A DNA stretch of 32,768 nt from Actinomadura formosensis NBRC 14204 (GTDB lineage: Bacteria; Actinomycetota; Actinomycetes; Streptosporangiales; Streptosporangiaceae), in contig NZ_BCQQ01000082.1 in assembly GCF_001552155.1 (NCBI RefSeq), forward strand, positions 1 to 32,768, written 5' to 3'. How positions within the stretch are numbered: position 1 is the first letter of the stretch; every line of letters starts with the position of its first letter. The notes under the pieces are model-generated. The model made no database searches and was not told the origin of the DNA. It saw nothing but the letters and a program-made list of their open reading frames with translations. Of the stretch, positions 7,805 through 14,978 are shown in pieces. The position numbers and the translations under genes are program-made.

Positions 7805-7837
7805 AGGCCGCGGATCCGGTGTCTGGATCCGCGGCCT
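7805..7837 (-). terminator. Intrinsic terminator (attenuator) in the whiB7 leader
   Basis: On the minus strand AGGCCGCGGATCC and GGATCCGCGGCCT form a perfect 13-bp stem with a 7-base loop, followed by the U-rich run TCTTGTTTG. It lies about 70 bases upstream of the whiB7 start and about 20 bases after the stop of the upstream ORF. This is the arrangement expected for translation-dependent attenuation. A competing weaker stem (CCGGT 7847-7851 with ACCGG 7863-7867) carries the upstream ORF's stop codon in its loop. Confidence 0.85.
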
Positions 7838-7858
7838 GGGGGCTTGCCGGTTGTCTTG

Positions 7859-8173
7859 CTAGACCGGTCGCCTCCAGGGGTACGGACCCGACACGCCACC
7901 CTTGGCGGTGGCGCCCGTGTGGGCCGTGGCCGGAGCCGGGACGCTCAGGTCCTCGATGAGGTGTTCGAAGACACTGCGTCCCTGGTCGTCCTGGATTCGC
8001 TGCTCAACACGCAGATCGCGCAGATCCACGCCCTGCCACATGCGCAGCCGTCCGCCGGGGGCCTGGAAATAGGCGCCGGGCATGGAGATGCGCGACATCG
8101 AGGCGCCAGGGCATGCGGCGGTCCAGGACGACGCGAGTTTGTTCAACGTGTTGCTCACCGGACTGCACACCAC
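7859..8173 (-). CDS. Upstream ORF in the whiB7 leader (about 104 codons)
   Basis: A frame of 104 codons starts at a GTG at 8173, with GAGGAG 8 bases upstream, and ends in TAG at 7859, just before the attenuator stem. Third positions are rich in G/C through most of it (for example the stretch from the ATG at 8086), as in real genes, so translation is likely. In-frame internal starts at 8098 and 8086 would give shorter peptides. The product has no family I know; the C-terminus is GPYPWRRPV. Short upstream ORFs in whiB7/wblC leaders are known to sense ribosome inhibition; this one is unusually long. A stem CGCCACC/GGTGGCG lies inside its 3' end. Confidence 0.55.
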   Translation of the reverse strand: MVCSPVSNTLNKLASSWTAACPGASMSRISMPGAYFQAPGGRLRMWQGVDLRDLRVEQRIQDDQGRSVFEHLIEDLSVPAPATAHTGATAKGGVSGPYPWRRPV

Positions 8174-8244
8174 CTTCCTGGCTCCTCGGGCCGGGGCCGG
8201 CGGATTCAAGATCCACACGGTCGGCCGGTTGATCGCTCGCATTG

Positions 8245-8283
8245 AGCGTACGGGGACCTCGCCGAATCAAGCAAGATATTTTT
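8245..8283 (-). promoter_or_regulatory. Predicted WhiB7-autoregulated promoter of whiB7
   Basis: Reading the minus strand: AAAAATAT (8283-8276), one base, then TTGCTT as the -35 (8274-8269), an 18-bp spacer and TACGCT as the -10 (8250-8245). An AT-rich block directly upstream of -35 is the known WhiB7 AT-hook target. Transcription would begin near 8238, giving a leader of about 500 nt. Confidence 0.7.
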
Positions 8284-8423
8284 GACCTGCGGTTTCGTGG
8301 GTGACTTCACCCTTTTCCCGGGGAACCCGCGCCTTCTCCGCGGCGTCGGAGCTCACGGGAGTCCCCCGGGAAACGATCATCTCATGCCGTGGGGCCGCGG
8401 ATCGGTCGTTTCCGCGCACGGCG
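8284..8423. other. Intergenic stretch without recognised features
   Basis: Between the whiB7 promoter and the terminator of the aminopeptidase gene I see no convincing ORF, RNA or repeat. Confidence 0.5.
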
Positions 8424-8480
8424 GCGGCCGCGACGCCGGGCGGGCCCTTGTCGGGGCGGGCCGCCCGGCGTCGCGGCCGC
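8424..8480 (-). terminator. Very long hairpin terminator after the tripeptidyl aminopeptidase gene
   Basis: The arms 8424-8447 and 8458-8480 pair over about 23 bp with a single bulged G and a 10-base loop, beginning 5 bases after the stop codon at 8486. It would insulate the whiB7 promoter from read-through. Confidence 0.75.
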
Positions 8481-8485
8481 TCAGG

Positions 8486-10300
8486 TCACCGGGTCCCGAG
8501 CAGGCTGGACGCCGGTACCCGGGTCGCCACCGGCGGCAGCTGCGTGGCCTGCCCGGCGGCGGCCGGCCGGGTCGCCATCGCGGCGGCGTTCGCGGGTCCC
8601 CTGGTGTCGAGCGCCGATGGGGGGTTCTGCGCGAACGGCTGGATGTCGCCGACGCACACCGTGCCCGCGGGCGGCAGCGCGCCGCTGACGAGGTAGCCGT
8701 CGACGGCCTTCGTCACGCACGCGGAGGTGCCGTAGGCGGTGTGCCCCCAACTGTTGCTGGACAGCAGCCGGCTGTTGGGCAGCAGCCTGCTGGACGACAC
8801 CGCCTCGTTGTAGTTCGTGGCCGGGTCGTAGTAGTTCCCGACGAACAGGACGGGAGCGTTCGTCCGCCGATTGAAGGGGCCGGTGTAGGCGTCCTCGTCG
8901 CGGACCTTCCAGGAGTCGCCGGCGCACTGGACGCTGCTCCAGCCCCACGCCCGCCCGAAGTAGGGCGCGCGCTTGTCGGCCGCCGCCGTCAGCCCGGGCC
9001 AGCTCCCGGCCTTCTTCGGGTGCCGGCCGTCGGTGCAGGTGACACCGCTGAACGCATCAAGGTCGTTGAAGTAGGGGAAGTCCTTGGCGGTGATCTTCCC
9101 GGCGGCGTCCCGCTGCCGCCGGACCTCGGCGCGGCGCTCGGCGATGCGGGCGGCGAGCGTCTTGCGCGCCGCGGCGGCCTGCGCCGCCGTCGAGGCGGGC
9201 GAGGTCGCCTTCCACAGGTCGGTGGCGTCCGAGTCGATGTACATGTAGCCGTCCGGGGCGTACAGATCGCCGAGCATGGCGCCGACGAAGTCGGCGTAGG
9301 TGACCTTCGTGCCACCGATGTCGGCGGGCTTCGCCTTCAGCCGCTTGGCGAGGACGTCGAAGTTCTTGACGGGATCGCCGTACGCCGCGAACGCGCACTT
9401 CGTCTTGCCCGCCTTGCCGCAGCGGACGAGGATCTCCTTCAGTGCCTTGTAGGCTCCGTCGGCGGACCGCAGCCGCTCGTCGAGGATCTGGTTCCCGGTC
9501 TTGGGGGTGCCGACCCAGGAGACCGGGTTGATGACACCGTCCACGGCCACGGCGCGCAGCCGGTCGGGGAACATGCCGGCGTAGTACTGGCCGAGCGCCG
9601 TGCCATAGCTGAAGCCCAGGTAGGACAGTTTCTTGTCGCCGACCGCGCGGCGCAGGACGTCCATGTCACGCGCCGCCTCGGCGGTGGACATCGCGCCCGC
9701 CAGCTTCTTGCCGGTGGTGGAGCAGCCCTTGCCGAGCGCCTTCGCGGACTTGATGTAGGCCGATTCCTGCTTCGCGCCGACGGGGAACGCCACATTCATC
9801 CCGGCCAGCGCGAGCGCCTGGTCCCTGGTGGACCTGAAGCAGGCGACGTTGTCGCTGAAGCCGATGCCGCGCGGGTCGAAGCCGACGATGTCGAAGCGGT
9901 CGAGGACGTCCGCGCCGAGGAAGTACGGCGCCGCGTATGCCAGGGCGGTGCCCTGGCCGCCGGGTCCGCCCGGGTTGACGAACAGGCTGCCGATCCGCTT
10001 CTTGGCGTTGCGGGCCTTCAACCGCAGGACGGCGATCTCGGTGGTCGCACCCTTCGGGGCGTCGTAGTCCAAGGGCAGCCGGACGGTCGCGCATTCGGCG
10101 GTTTCGTAGCACTTGTACCAGGCGAGTTTCGGGGTGGGCACGCGGTCGACGCGCGTGCCCTCGGCCGGGCTCGTCGCGGCGGCGGCGGACGCGGCCCGGA
10201 CGCCGGGGGCGCCGGGATCGGCGAAGGCGGTGACGGACACGACCGGCACGAGCGTCGCACCGGCGACGCCGACCGCGAGAATCCTGTGCCTAAAGCGCAT
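8486..10300 (-). CDS. Secreted tripeptidyl aminopeptidase-like alpha/beta hydrolase (SlpD/SlpE/TAP family)
   Basis: 604 residues. The N-terminus is a signal peptide (MRFRHR followed by a hydrophobic stretch and an AFA cleavage region near residue 27). The S33-type hydrolase core shows the oxyanion loop NPGGPGG (109-115), DPRG (142-145), the nucleophile elbow GFSYGT with Ser231, a C-terminal TAP-like domain with Asp in GNYYDP and His in SWGHTAYG. Such exported enzymes remove tripeptides from N-termini of extracellular proteins in actinomycetes. The start at 10300 follows GGAAGGGAA. The lysine-rich, alanine-rich mature protein is of the usual length. It is monocistronic, with a hairpin at its 3' end. 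Confidence 0.9.
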   Translation of the reverse strand: MRFRHRILAVGVAGATLVPVVSVTAFADPGAPGVRAASAAAATSPAEGTRVDRVPTPKLAWYKCYETAECATVRLPLDYDAPKGATTEIAVLRLKARNAKKRIGSLFVNPGGPGGQGTALAYAAPYFLGADVLDRFDIVGFDPRGIGFSDNVACFRSTRDQALALAGMNVAFPVGAKQESAYIKSAKALGKGCSTTGKKLAGAMSTAEAARDMDVLRRAVGDKKLSYLGFSYGTALGQYYAGMFPDRLRAVAVDGVINPVSWVGTPKTGNQILDERLRSADGAYKALKEILVRCGKAGKTKCAFAAYGDPVKNFDVLAKRLKAKPADIGGTKVTYADFVGAMLGDLYAPDGYMYIDSDATDLWKATSPASTAAQAAAARKTLAARIAERRAEVRRQRDAAGKITAKDFPYFNDLDAFSGVTCTDGRHPKKAGSWPGLTAAADKRAPYFGRAWGWSSVQCAGDSWKVRDEDAYTGPFNRRTNAPVLFVGNYYDPATNYNEAVSSSRLLPNSRLLSSNSWGHTAYGTSACVTKAVDGYLVSGALPPAGTVCVGDIQPFAQNPPSALDTRGPANAAAMATRPAAAGQATQLPPVATRVPASSLLGTR

Positions 10301-10546
10301 GCAGTTCCCTTCCGGGAGCAGTGTCTTCTCCGCGTAAAGATGCGGAATGGTCCACTGATTCTTGTGCTGCACCGCTCGTCACGTGATCCACCCGGCGGAC
10401 CGCTCATGCGGTTTCGTAGATCATTCCCAGGAAGGATTGACGCGCGCCGCCATCGCCGGATCGCCAGGCCCGGCCGTCGTCGCGTACGACGCGCGCACGA
10501 CGGCCCCGGACGCCGAGGCCGCACCCGGGGGCCTGTCCTATACCGG

Positions 10547-11410
10547 TCAGGCGTCGGCGACCCGGATCAGACCCTCCTGCATGACGGAGACGACCAGCTC
10601 CCCGTCCCGGGTGAACACCTGGCCGCGGGCGAGGCCGCGGGCGCCGCCGGCGAACGGCGTGTCCTGGTAGTACAGCAGCCAGTCGTCGGCGCGGAACGGC
10701 CGGTGGAACCACATCGCGTGGTCGAGGCTCGCGCCCATCGTCCGCTTGTCGCCCCAGGCGAGGCCGTGGTTCAGCAGGACGGTGTCGAGCAGCGTCATGT
10801 CCGAGGCGTACGTCATGAGGCAGACGTGCAGCAGCGGGTCGTCCGGCAGTTCGCCGTCCACTTTCAGCCACACCTTCGACTCGGGGGTGGCAAGGGACGG
10901 GTCCCTCGCCGCCTCCCAGGTCAGCGGCGTCGCATGCCGGATGTCGAACGGGCGGTAAGTGACGAACTCGCGGGCGCCGGCCTCGCCGAAGATGGGCGCC
11001 AGCCGGGTCAGGCCGTCCGGCAGCGATTCGGGCGCCGGGGCGTCCGGCATCTCCGCCTGGTGGGACGGGCCGTCCTCGACGATCTGGAACGACGCCGAGA
11101 GCGTGAAGATCGCCTTGCCGTGCTGGATCGCCGTGACGCGGCGGGTGGTGAACGAGCGTCCGTCCCGGACCCGGTCGACGGTGTAGACGATCGGGACGAG
11201 CGGGTCGCCCGGCCGGATGAAGTAGGCGTGCAGGGAGTGCACGGGCCGGTTCGCGGGGACGGTGCGCCCGGCGGCGACGAGCGCCTGCCCGGCCACCTGG
11301 CCCCCGAAGACACGCTGCCGCCGCTCCTCGGGGCTGCGGCCGCGGAAGATGTCGTTCTCGATCTGTTCGAGGTCGAGCAGGTCCAGCAGGGCCTTCAGCG
11401 GTTCCTTCAC
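10547..11410 (-). CDS. tesB: Acyl-CoA thioesterase II (TesB)
   Basis: 287 residues, the normal TesB length, with two hotdog domains. FGGQVAGQAL (near 35) and HSLHAYFIRPGDP (near 58) belong to the first; YASDMTLLDT, MGASLDHAMWFHRPF and the terminal SVMQEGLIR supply the Asp-Thr/Ser-Gln catalytic set known from E. coli TesB. It hydrolyses medium- to long-chain acyl-CoAs to free fatty acid and CoA in the cytoplasm. The start is a GTG with a weak ribosome site. The gene begins 50 bases downstream of uvrD2 in the same direction, so the two may be co-transcribed. Confidence 0.93.
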   Translation of the reverse strand: MKEPLKALLDLLDLEQIENDIFRGRSPEERRQRVFGGQVAGQALVAAGRTVPANRPVHSLHAYFIRPGDPLVPIVYTVDRVRDGRSFTTRRVTAIQHGKAIFTLSASFQIVEDGPSHQAEMPDAPAPESLPDGLTRLAPIFGEAGAREFVTYRPFDIRHATPLTWEAARDPSLATPESKVWLKVDGELPDDPLLHVCLMTYASDMTLLDTVLLNHGLAWGDKRTMGASLDHAMWFHRPFRADDWLLYYQDTPFAGGARGLARGQVFTRDGELVVSVMQEGLIRVADA

Positions 11411-11460
11411 GGCGGCCAGTATTCCCTGTCGGCATTTGTGACCGCGGTCTCACCCATGGG

Positions 11461-13575
11461 TCAGTATCCGCACAGGCTCAGGACGGCGTCGCCGTACCGG
11501 TCGAGCTTCACCTTCCCGACGCCGGGGATGCGGGCGAGGTCCTCCAGCGACTCGGGGCAGTGCTCGGCGATCGCCTGCAGGGTCGCGTCGGTGAACACCA
11601 CGTAGGCGGGGATCTTCTGCTCGGCCGCCGTCTCGGCGCGCCACTCCTTGAGCGCGATGAGGAGTTCCTCGTTCAGCGCGGACGGGCAGTCCTCGCAGCG
11701 GCCGAGCTTGCGTTCGACGGCGGCGGTCAGCGGGCGCCCGCATACCCGGCACGGCTGCGGCCCCTTGGCGGGGCGCCGCTTCGCCCGGTCGGCACGGGGC
11801 TGCGTGTGCGTGGTGGTCTTGCCGGTCAGGCCGTCCAGGAACCGGGACGGGCGGCGGCTCCGCGCTCCTCCGGGCGAGCGCGCCAGCGCCCACGACAGCG
11901 CCAGATGGACGCGGGCCCGCGTCACGCCGACGTACAGCAGGCGGCGTTCCTCCTCGATCTGCGCGGGCGTCTTCGCGTAGATGATCGGCAGTGTGCCCTC
12001 GGCCAGGCCGGTGAGGAACACGGCGTCCCATTCCAGGCCCTTGGCGGCGTGCAGCGATGCCAGCGTGACGCCCTCCAGCGGCGGCGCGTGCTGCGCGGCG
12101 GCGCGCTCCTCCAGTTCGGCGACGAAATCGGTGAGCCCGGCCTTCGGGTTGTCGGCGGCCATGTCCTCGGCGAGCTGGGCGAGCGCGGCGAGCGACTCCC
12201 AGCGCGCGCGGGCCGCCCCCGCGCCCTCGGGCGGCCGGTCGGAGAACCCGGCCCCGGACAGGACGTGCCGGACGGTCTGGATCAGCCCCATCCCCTCGGT
12301 CTCGGCGTCGGCGCCCGCCCGCGCCGCGCCGCGCAGCCGGACCACCGCCTCGCGCACCTCGGGCCGCTCGAAGAACCGCTCCGCGCCCCGCAGGACGTAC
12401 GGGACGTCCGCCGCCGCCAGCGCCGACTCGTAGGTCTCGGACTGCGCGTTGATCCGGAACAGGATCGCGATCTCGCGCGCCGGCACCCCCTCGTCGATCA
12501 GCTTGCGGGCCTGCCGCGCGACGTCGTCGGCCTCGGCGATCTCGTCGTCGTACTCGTTGAACACCGGCTCGGGCCCGTCCGCGCGCTGGGCGATCAGCTC
12601 CAGCGCATACCCGTTGAGGGGACGACCCCCCAGACCCTCCGGCAAAGACGGCGTGGGACGGCTCCCCCTCGCCTGCCCGATCACCCCGTTGGCCAGCCGG
12701 ACGACCTGCGGCGTCGACCGGTAGTCGCGGACGAGCCTGATCACCTTCGCGTCCGGATGCTCGCGGGTAAAGTCGAGCAGGTGGGACGGGGACGCCCCGG
12801 TGAACGAGTAGATCGTCTGGTTGGGGTCGCCGACGACGCACAGGTCGTCGCGGTCGCCGAGCCAGGTGTCGAGCAGCATCTTCTGCAGCGGGTTGACGTC
12901 CTGGAACTCGTCGACGACGAAGTACCGGTACTGCTCGCGGACCTGGTTCGCGACCTCCCGGTGCTCGCTGAGGACGGCCGCGGTCAGCTCCAGCATCCCC
13001 TCGAAGTCGAGCAGGTTGCGCTCGCGCCTGAGCTGCTCGTACATCGCGTAGACGCGGGCGACGTCCACGATCTCGGCGGGCGGCCTGCGCCCGGCCCTGG
13101 CGACCGCGGCCGGGTAGTCCTCGGGGCGGTGCTGGGTGACCTTCGCCCATTCGATCTCGCTCGCGAGGTCGCGCAGCTCCGTCCGCGCGAACGACAGCCG
13201 GCACGCGCGCGCGGCGTCCGCGACCAGCCCGATCTTCGAGTCGATGATCTTGGGCGGTTCGCCGCCGACGACGCGCGGCCAGAAGTAGCCGAGCTGCCGC
13301 AGCGCCGCCGCGTGGAACGTCCGGGCCTGCACGCCGGGCGCGCCGAGCTGCCGCAGCCGGCTGCGCAGCTCGCCCGCCGCCCGTGTGGTGAACGTCACGG
13401 CGAGCACCCGCTGCGGCGTCACCACGCCGGTCAGCGTCGCGTAGGCGATCCGATGCGTGATGGCCCTGGTCTTGCCCGTCCCGGCGCCCGCGAGCACGCA
13501 CACCGGCCCTTTCACCGCCTCGGCGACCGCCCGCTGTTCGGGGTCGAGTCCCTCCAGCACCGACTCAGCCAACAT
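11461..13575 (-). CDS. uvrD2: UvrD2-type superfamily 1 DNA helicase with tetracysteine and HRDC domain
   Basis: 704 residues. Walker A AGAGTGKT (29-36), VTFTTRAAGEL (motif Ia), VVDEFQDVNPLQ (motif II), VGDPNQTIYSFTGAS (motif III), VRDYRST (IV), TLASLHAAKGLEWDAVF (V) and LLYVGVTRAR (VI) give a complete 3'-5' SF1 helicase. The C-terminus has a tetracysteine unit (CRVCG and CEDC) and an HRDC domain (VVFTDATLQAIAEHCPESLEDLARIPGVG), the architecture described for mycobacterial UvrD2. It acts in DNA repair/unwinding. I chose the ATG at 13575, preceded by GGGGG; the frame extends to 13632 without a better start. It is divergent from the mycoredoxin gene. Confidence 0.95.
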   Translation of the reverse strand: MLAESVLEGLDPEQRAVAEAVKGPVCVLAGAGTGKTRAITHRIAYATLTGVVTPQRVLAVTFTTRAAGELRSRLRQLGAPGVQARTFHAAALRQLGYFWPRVVGGEPPKIIDSKIGLVADAARACRLSFARTELRDLASEIEWAKVTQHRPEDYPAAVARAGRRPPAEIVDVARVYAMYEQLRRERNLLDFEGMLELTAAVLSEHREVANQVREQYRYFVVDEFQDVNPLQKMLLDTWLGDRDDLCVVGDPNQTIYSFTGASPSHLLDFTREHPDAKVIRLVRDYRSTPQVVRLANGVIGQARGSRPTPSLPEGLGGRPLNGYALELIAQRADGPEPVFNEYDDEIAEADDVARQARKLIDEGVPAREIAILFRINAQSETYESALAAADVPYVLRGAERFFERPEVREAVVRLRGAARAGADAETEGMGLIQTVRHVLSGAGFSDRPPEGAGAARARWESLAALAQLAEDMAADNPKAGLTDFVAELEERAAAQHAPPLEGVTLASLHAAKGLEWDAVFLTGLAEGTLPIIYAKTPAQIEEERRLLYVGVTRARVHLALSWALARSPGGARSRRPSRFLDGLTGKTTTHTQPRADRAKRRPAKGPQPCRVCGRPLTAAVERKLGRCEDCPSALNEELLIALKEWRAETAAEQKIPAYVVFTDATLQAIAEHCPESLEDLARIPGVGKVKLDRYGDAVLSLCGY

Positions 13576-13634
13576 GCCCCCATACTCGCAGCCCGTCCCA
13601 CCTGTATCAGCCTGCACGCCAACTGTGGACAACC

Positions 13635-13661
13635 TGGAATGCGGAGAAGATGTCTACTGTT
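13635..13661 (+). promoter_or_regulatory. Predicted sigma-R/SigH-type promoter of the mycoredoxin gene
   Basis: TGGAAT (13635-13640), an 18-base spacer and GTT (13659-13661) match the GGAAT-N18-GTT consensus of thiol-stress ECF sigma factors SigR (Streptomyces) and SigH (mycobacteria). It lies about 48 bases before the start codon, and a thiol-redox gene is the expected target. Confidence 0.65.
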
Positions 13662-13708
13662 CTTCAGGAGACACTGATCGTCCGAACGAACGAGGAGACG
13701 ACGAGGCG

Positions 13709-13999
13709 ATGGCGACCCCTTCGACCGACCGGGGTGCGGGCTCGACCGGCCAGCTCACCATGTACACGACGTCCTGGTGCGGGGTCTGCCGCCGGCTGAA
13801 GAGCCAGCTCGCCCGCGACGGCATTGAGATGGTCGAGGTCGACATCGAGCGCGACCCGGCGGCCGCCGACTTCGTCATGAGCGTCAACGGCGGGAACCGG
13901 ACGGTGCCGACGGTCATGATCGACAACGAGATCGTCCTCACCAACCCCAGCGCGAAGGAAGTGAAGCGCCACCTGGCGACGCTCGCGAAGGAGCGCTGA
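13709..13999 (+). CDS. mrx1: Mycoredoxin (glutaredoxin-fold, CGVC active site)
   Basis: 96 residues, a glutaredoxin/NrdH-like fold: LTMYTTSWCGVCRRLK with redox cysteines C24 and C27, EVDIERDPAAADFV, NRTVPTV with the cis-proline loop, and LTNPSAKEV. Mycoredoxin-1 reduces mycothiol mixed disulfides in actinobacteria; the W-C-x-x-C site with a position between uvrD2 and nudC is the usual arrangement. The start at 13709 has GAGGAG upstream at about 11 bases. A sigma-R-type promoter fits control by thiol oxidation. The gene is followed by a bidirectional terminator shared with the convergent nudC. Confidence 0.92.
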   Translation: MATPSTDRGAGSTGQLTMYTTSWCGVCRRLKSQLARDGIEMVEVDIERDPAAADFVMSVNGGNRTVPTVMIDNEIVLTNPSAKEVKRHLATLAKER

Positions 14000-14002
14000 G
14001 GA

Positions 14003-14039
14003 CGAAGGGCCCGCCGGTCATCGGGCCGGCGGGCCTTCG
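14003..14039. terminator. Bidirectional terminator between mrx1 and nudC
   Basis: CGAAGGGCCCGCCGG (14003-14017) pairs with CCGGCGGGCCTTCG (14026-14039) with one bulged G and an 8-base loop, between the stops of two convergent genes. Confidence 0.75.
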
Positions 14040-14045
14040 CATGTG

Positions 14046-14957
14046 TCAGAACGGGGGCATGCCGGGGAGTTCGTCGCCGTACCAGCGCATGATGAGCTGC
14101 GCGGCGATGGACAGCGGACCGGGTGCCACGATCTCCCCGGCCTCGACGGCGGCGCGCAGTTCGCCGCGGGTGTACCAGGCGGCGTCCACGATCTCCTCCG
14201 GGTCGGGGCGCAGCGGAACGCCGCCGTCGGTCCGGGCGGTGAAGCCGAGCATGAGGCTCTGCGGCAGCGGCCACGGCTGGCTGCCGAGGTAGCGGACGTC
14301 CCGGACGGGCAGCCCGACCTCCTCCAGCACCTCCCGCGCGACGGCCTGTTCGAGGGACTCTCCCGGCTCGACGAAGCCGGCGAGGATCGAGCGGCGGTCG
14401 GCGGGCCACTGCGGGCCGCGGGCCAGCAGGATGCGGTCGGCCTCGTCCGTCACCAGCATGATCACGGCCGGGTCGACGCGGGGGAAGTGCTGGGAGCCGT
14501 CCTCGGGGCAGACGCGGACGTGCCCGGCCGACGTCACCCGGGTCGGGGCGCCGCAGCGCGGGCAGTGCCGGTGGGTGCCGTGCCAGTACTCCAGCGCGAC
14601 GGCATGGGTGAGCAGGCCGGAGTCCCGGTCGCCGAGGAGGGCGCCGACGCGGCGGAGCCCGGCCGGCTGCGCCCCCTCGATGACGGGCAGCGGGCCGGAC
14701 ACCCCGAAGTAGGCGGCGCCGTCCTCGTCGACGCCGAGGAGCCAGCGGTCACCGTCCGGCGCCCGGTCCGGCGGGACGAGGACGAGTGCGGGGGCCGGCT
14801 CGTAGGCCACGAGCGAACGTCCGTCCTGGACGACCACGACCCGGGTCTTCGGATCGCTCCAGGTCGCGTCCAGCCAGGCGTCGTCGCGGCGGTTCACCGC
14901 GACCCGGTCGAGCGTTCCGCGCGCGAGCGCCAGCCACTCCAGCGGTGCCTCGGTCAC
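14046..14957 (-). CDS. nudC: NADH pyrophosphatase NudC (NUDIX)
   Basis: 303 residues. Order: an N-terminal domain, zinc-ribbon region (HCPRCGAP and RVCPEDGSQHFPR), the Nudix box GFVEPGESLEQAVAREVLEEVGL, and the NADH-pyrophosphatase signature SQPWPLPQS after it. It hydrolyses NAD(H) to NMN(H) and AMP, and NudC enzymes can remove NAD caps from RNA. The ribbon keeps CxxC and a third Cys, but the position of the fourth is Asp (CPED instead of CxxC), so the zinc site may be lost or use another ligand. GTG start at 14957 with GGAGAGGAG 5 bases upstream; 21 bases after the M20 peptidase gene, probably one operon. Confidence 0.93.
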   Translation of the reverse strand: MTEAPLEWLALARGTLDRVAVNRRDDAWLDATWSDPKTRVVVVQDGRSLVAYEPAPALVLVPPDRAPDGDRWLLGVDEDGAAYFGVSGPLPVIEGAQPAGLRRVGALLGDRDSGLLTHAVALEYWHGTHRHCPRCGAPTRVTSAGHVRVCPEDGSQHFPRVDPAVIMLVTDEADRILLARGPQWPADRRSILAGFVEPGESLEQAVAREVLEEVGLPVRDVRYLGSQPWPLPQSLMLGFTARTDGGVPLRPDPEEIVDAAWYTRGELRAAVEAGEIVAPGPLSIAAQLIMRWYGDELPGMPPF

Positions 14958-14978
14958 TTGTGCTCCTCTCCGCCCATG

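Noticed and set aside
8282..11605. 1107-codon plus-strand frame
   Set aside because: Shadow frame opposite the aminopeptidase and thioesterase genes, composed of R/G/V/D-rich low-complexity sequence.
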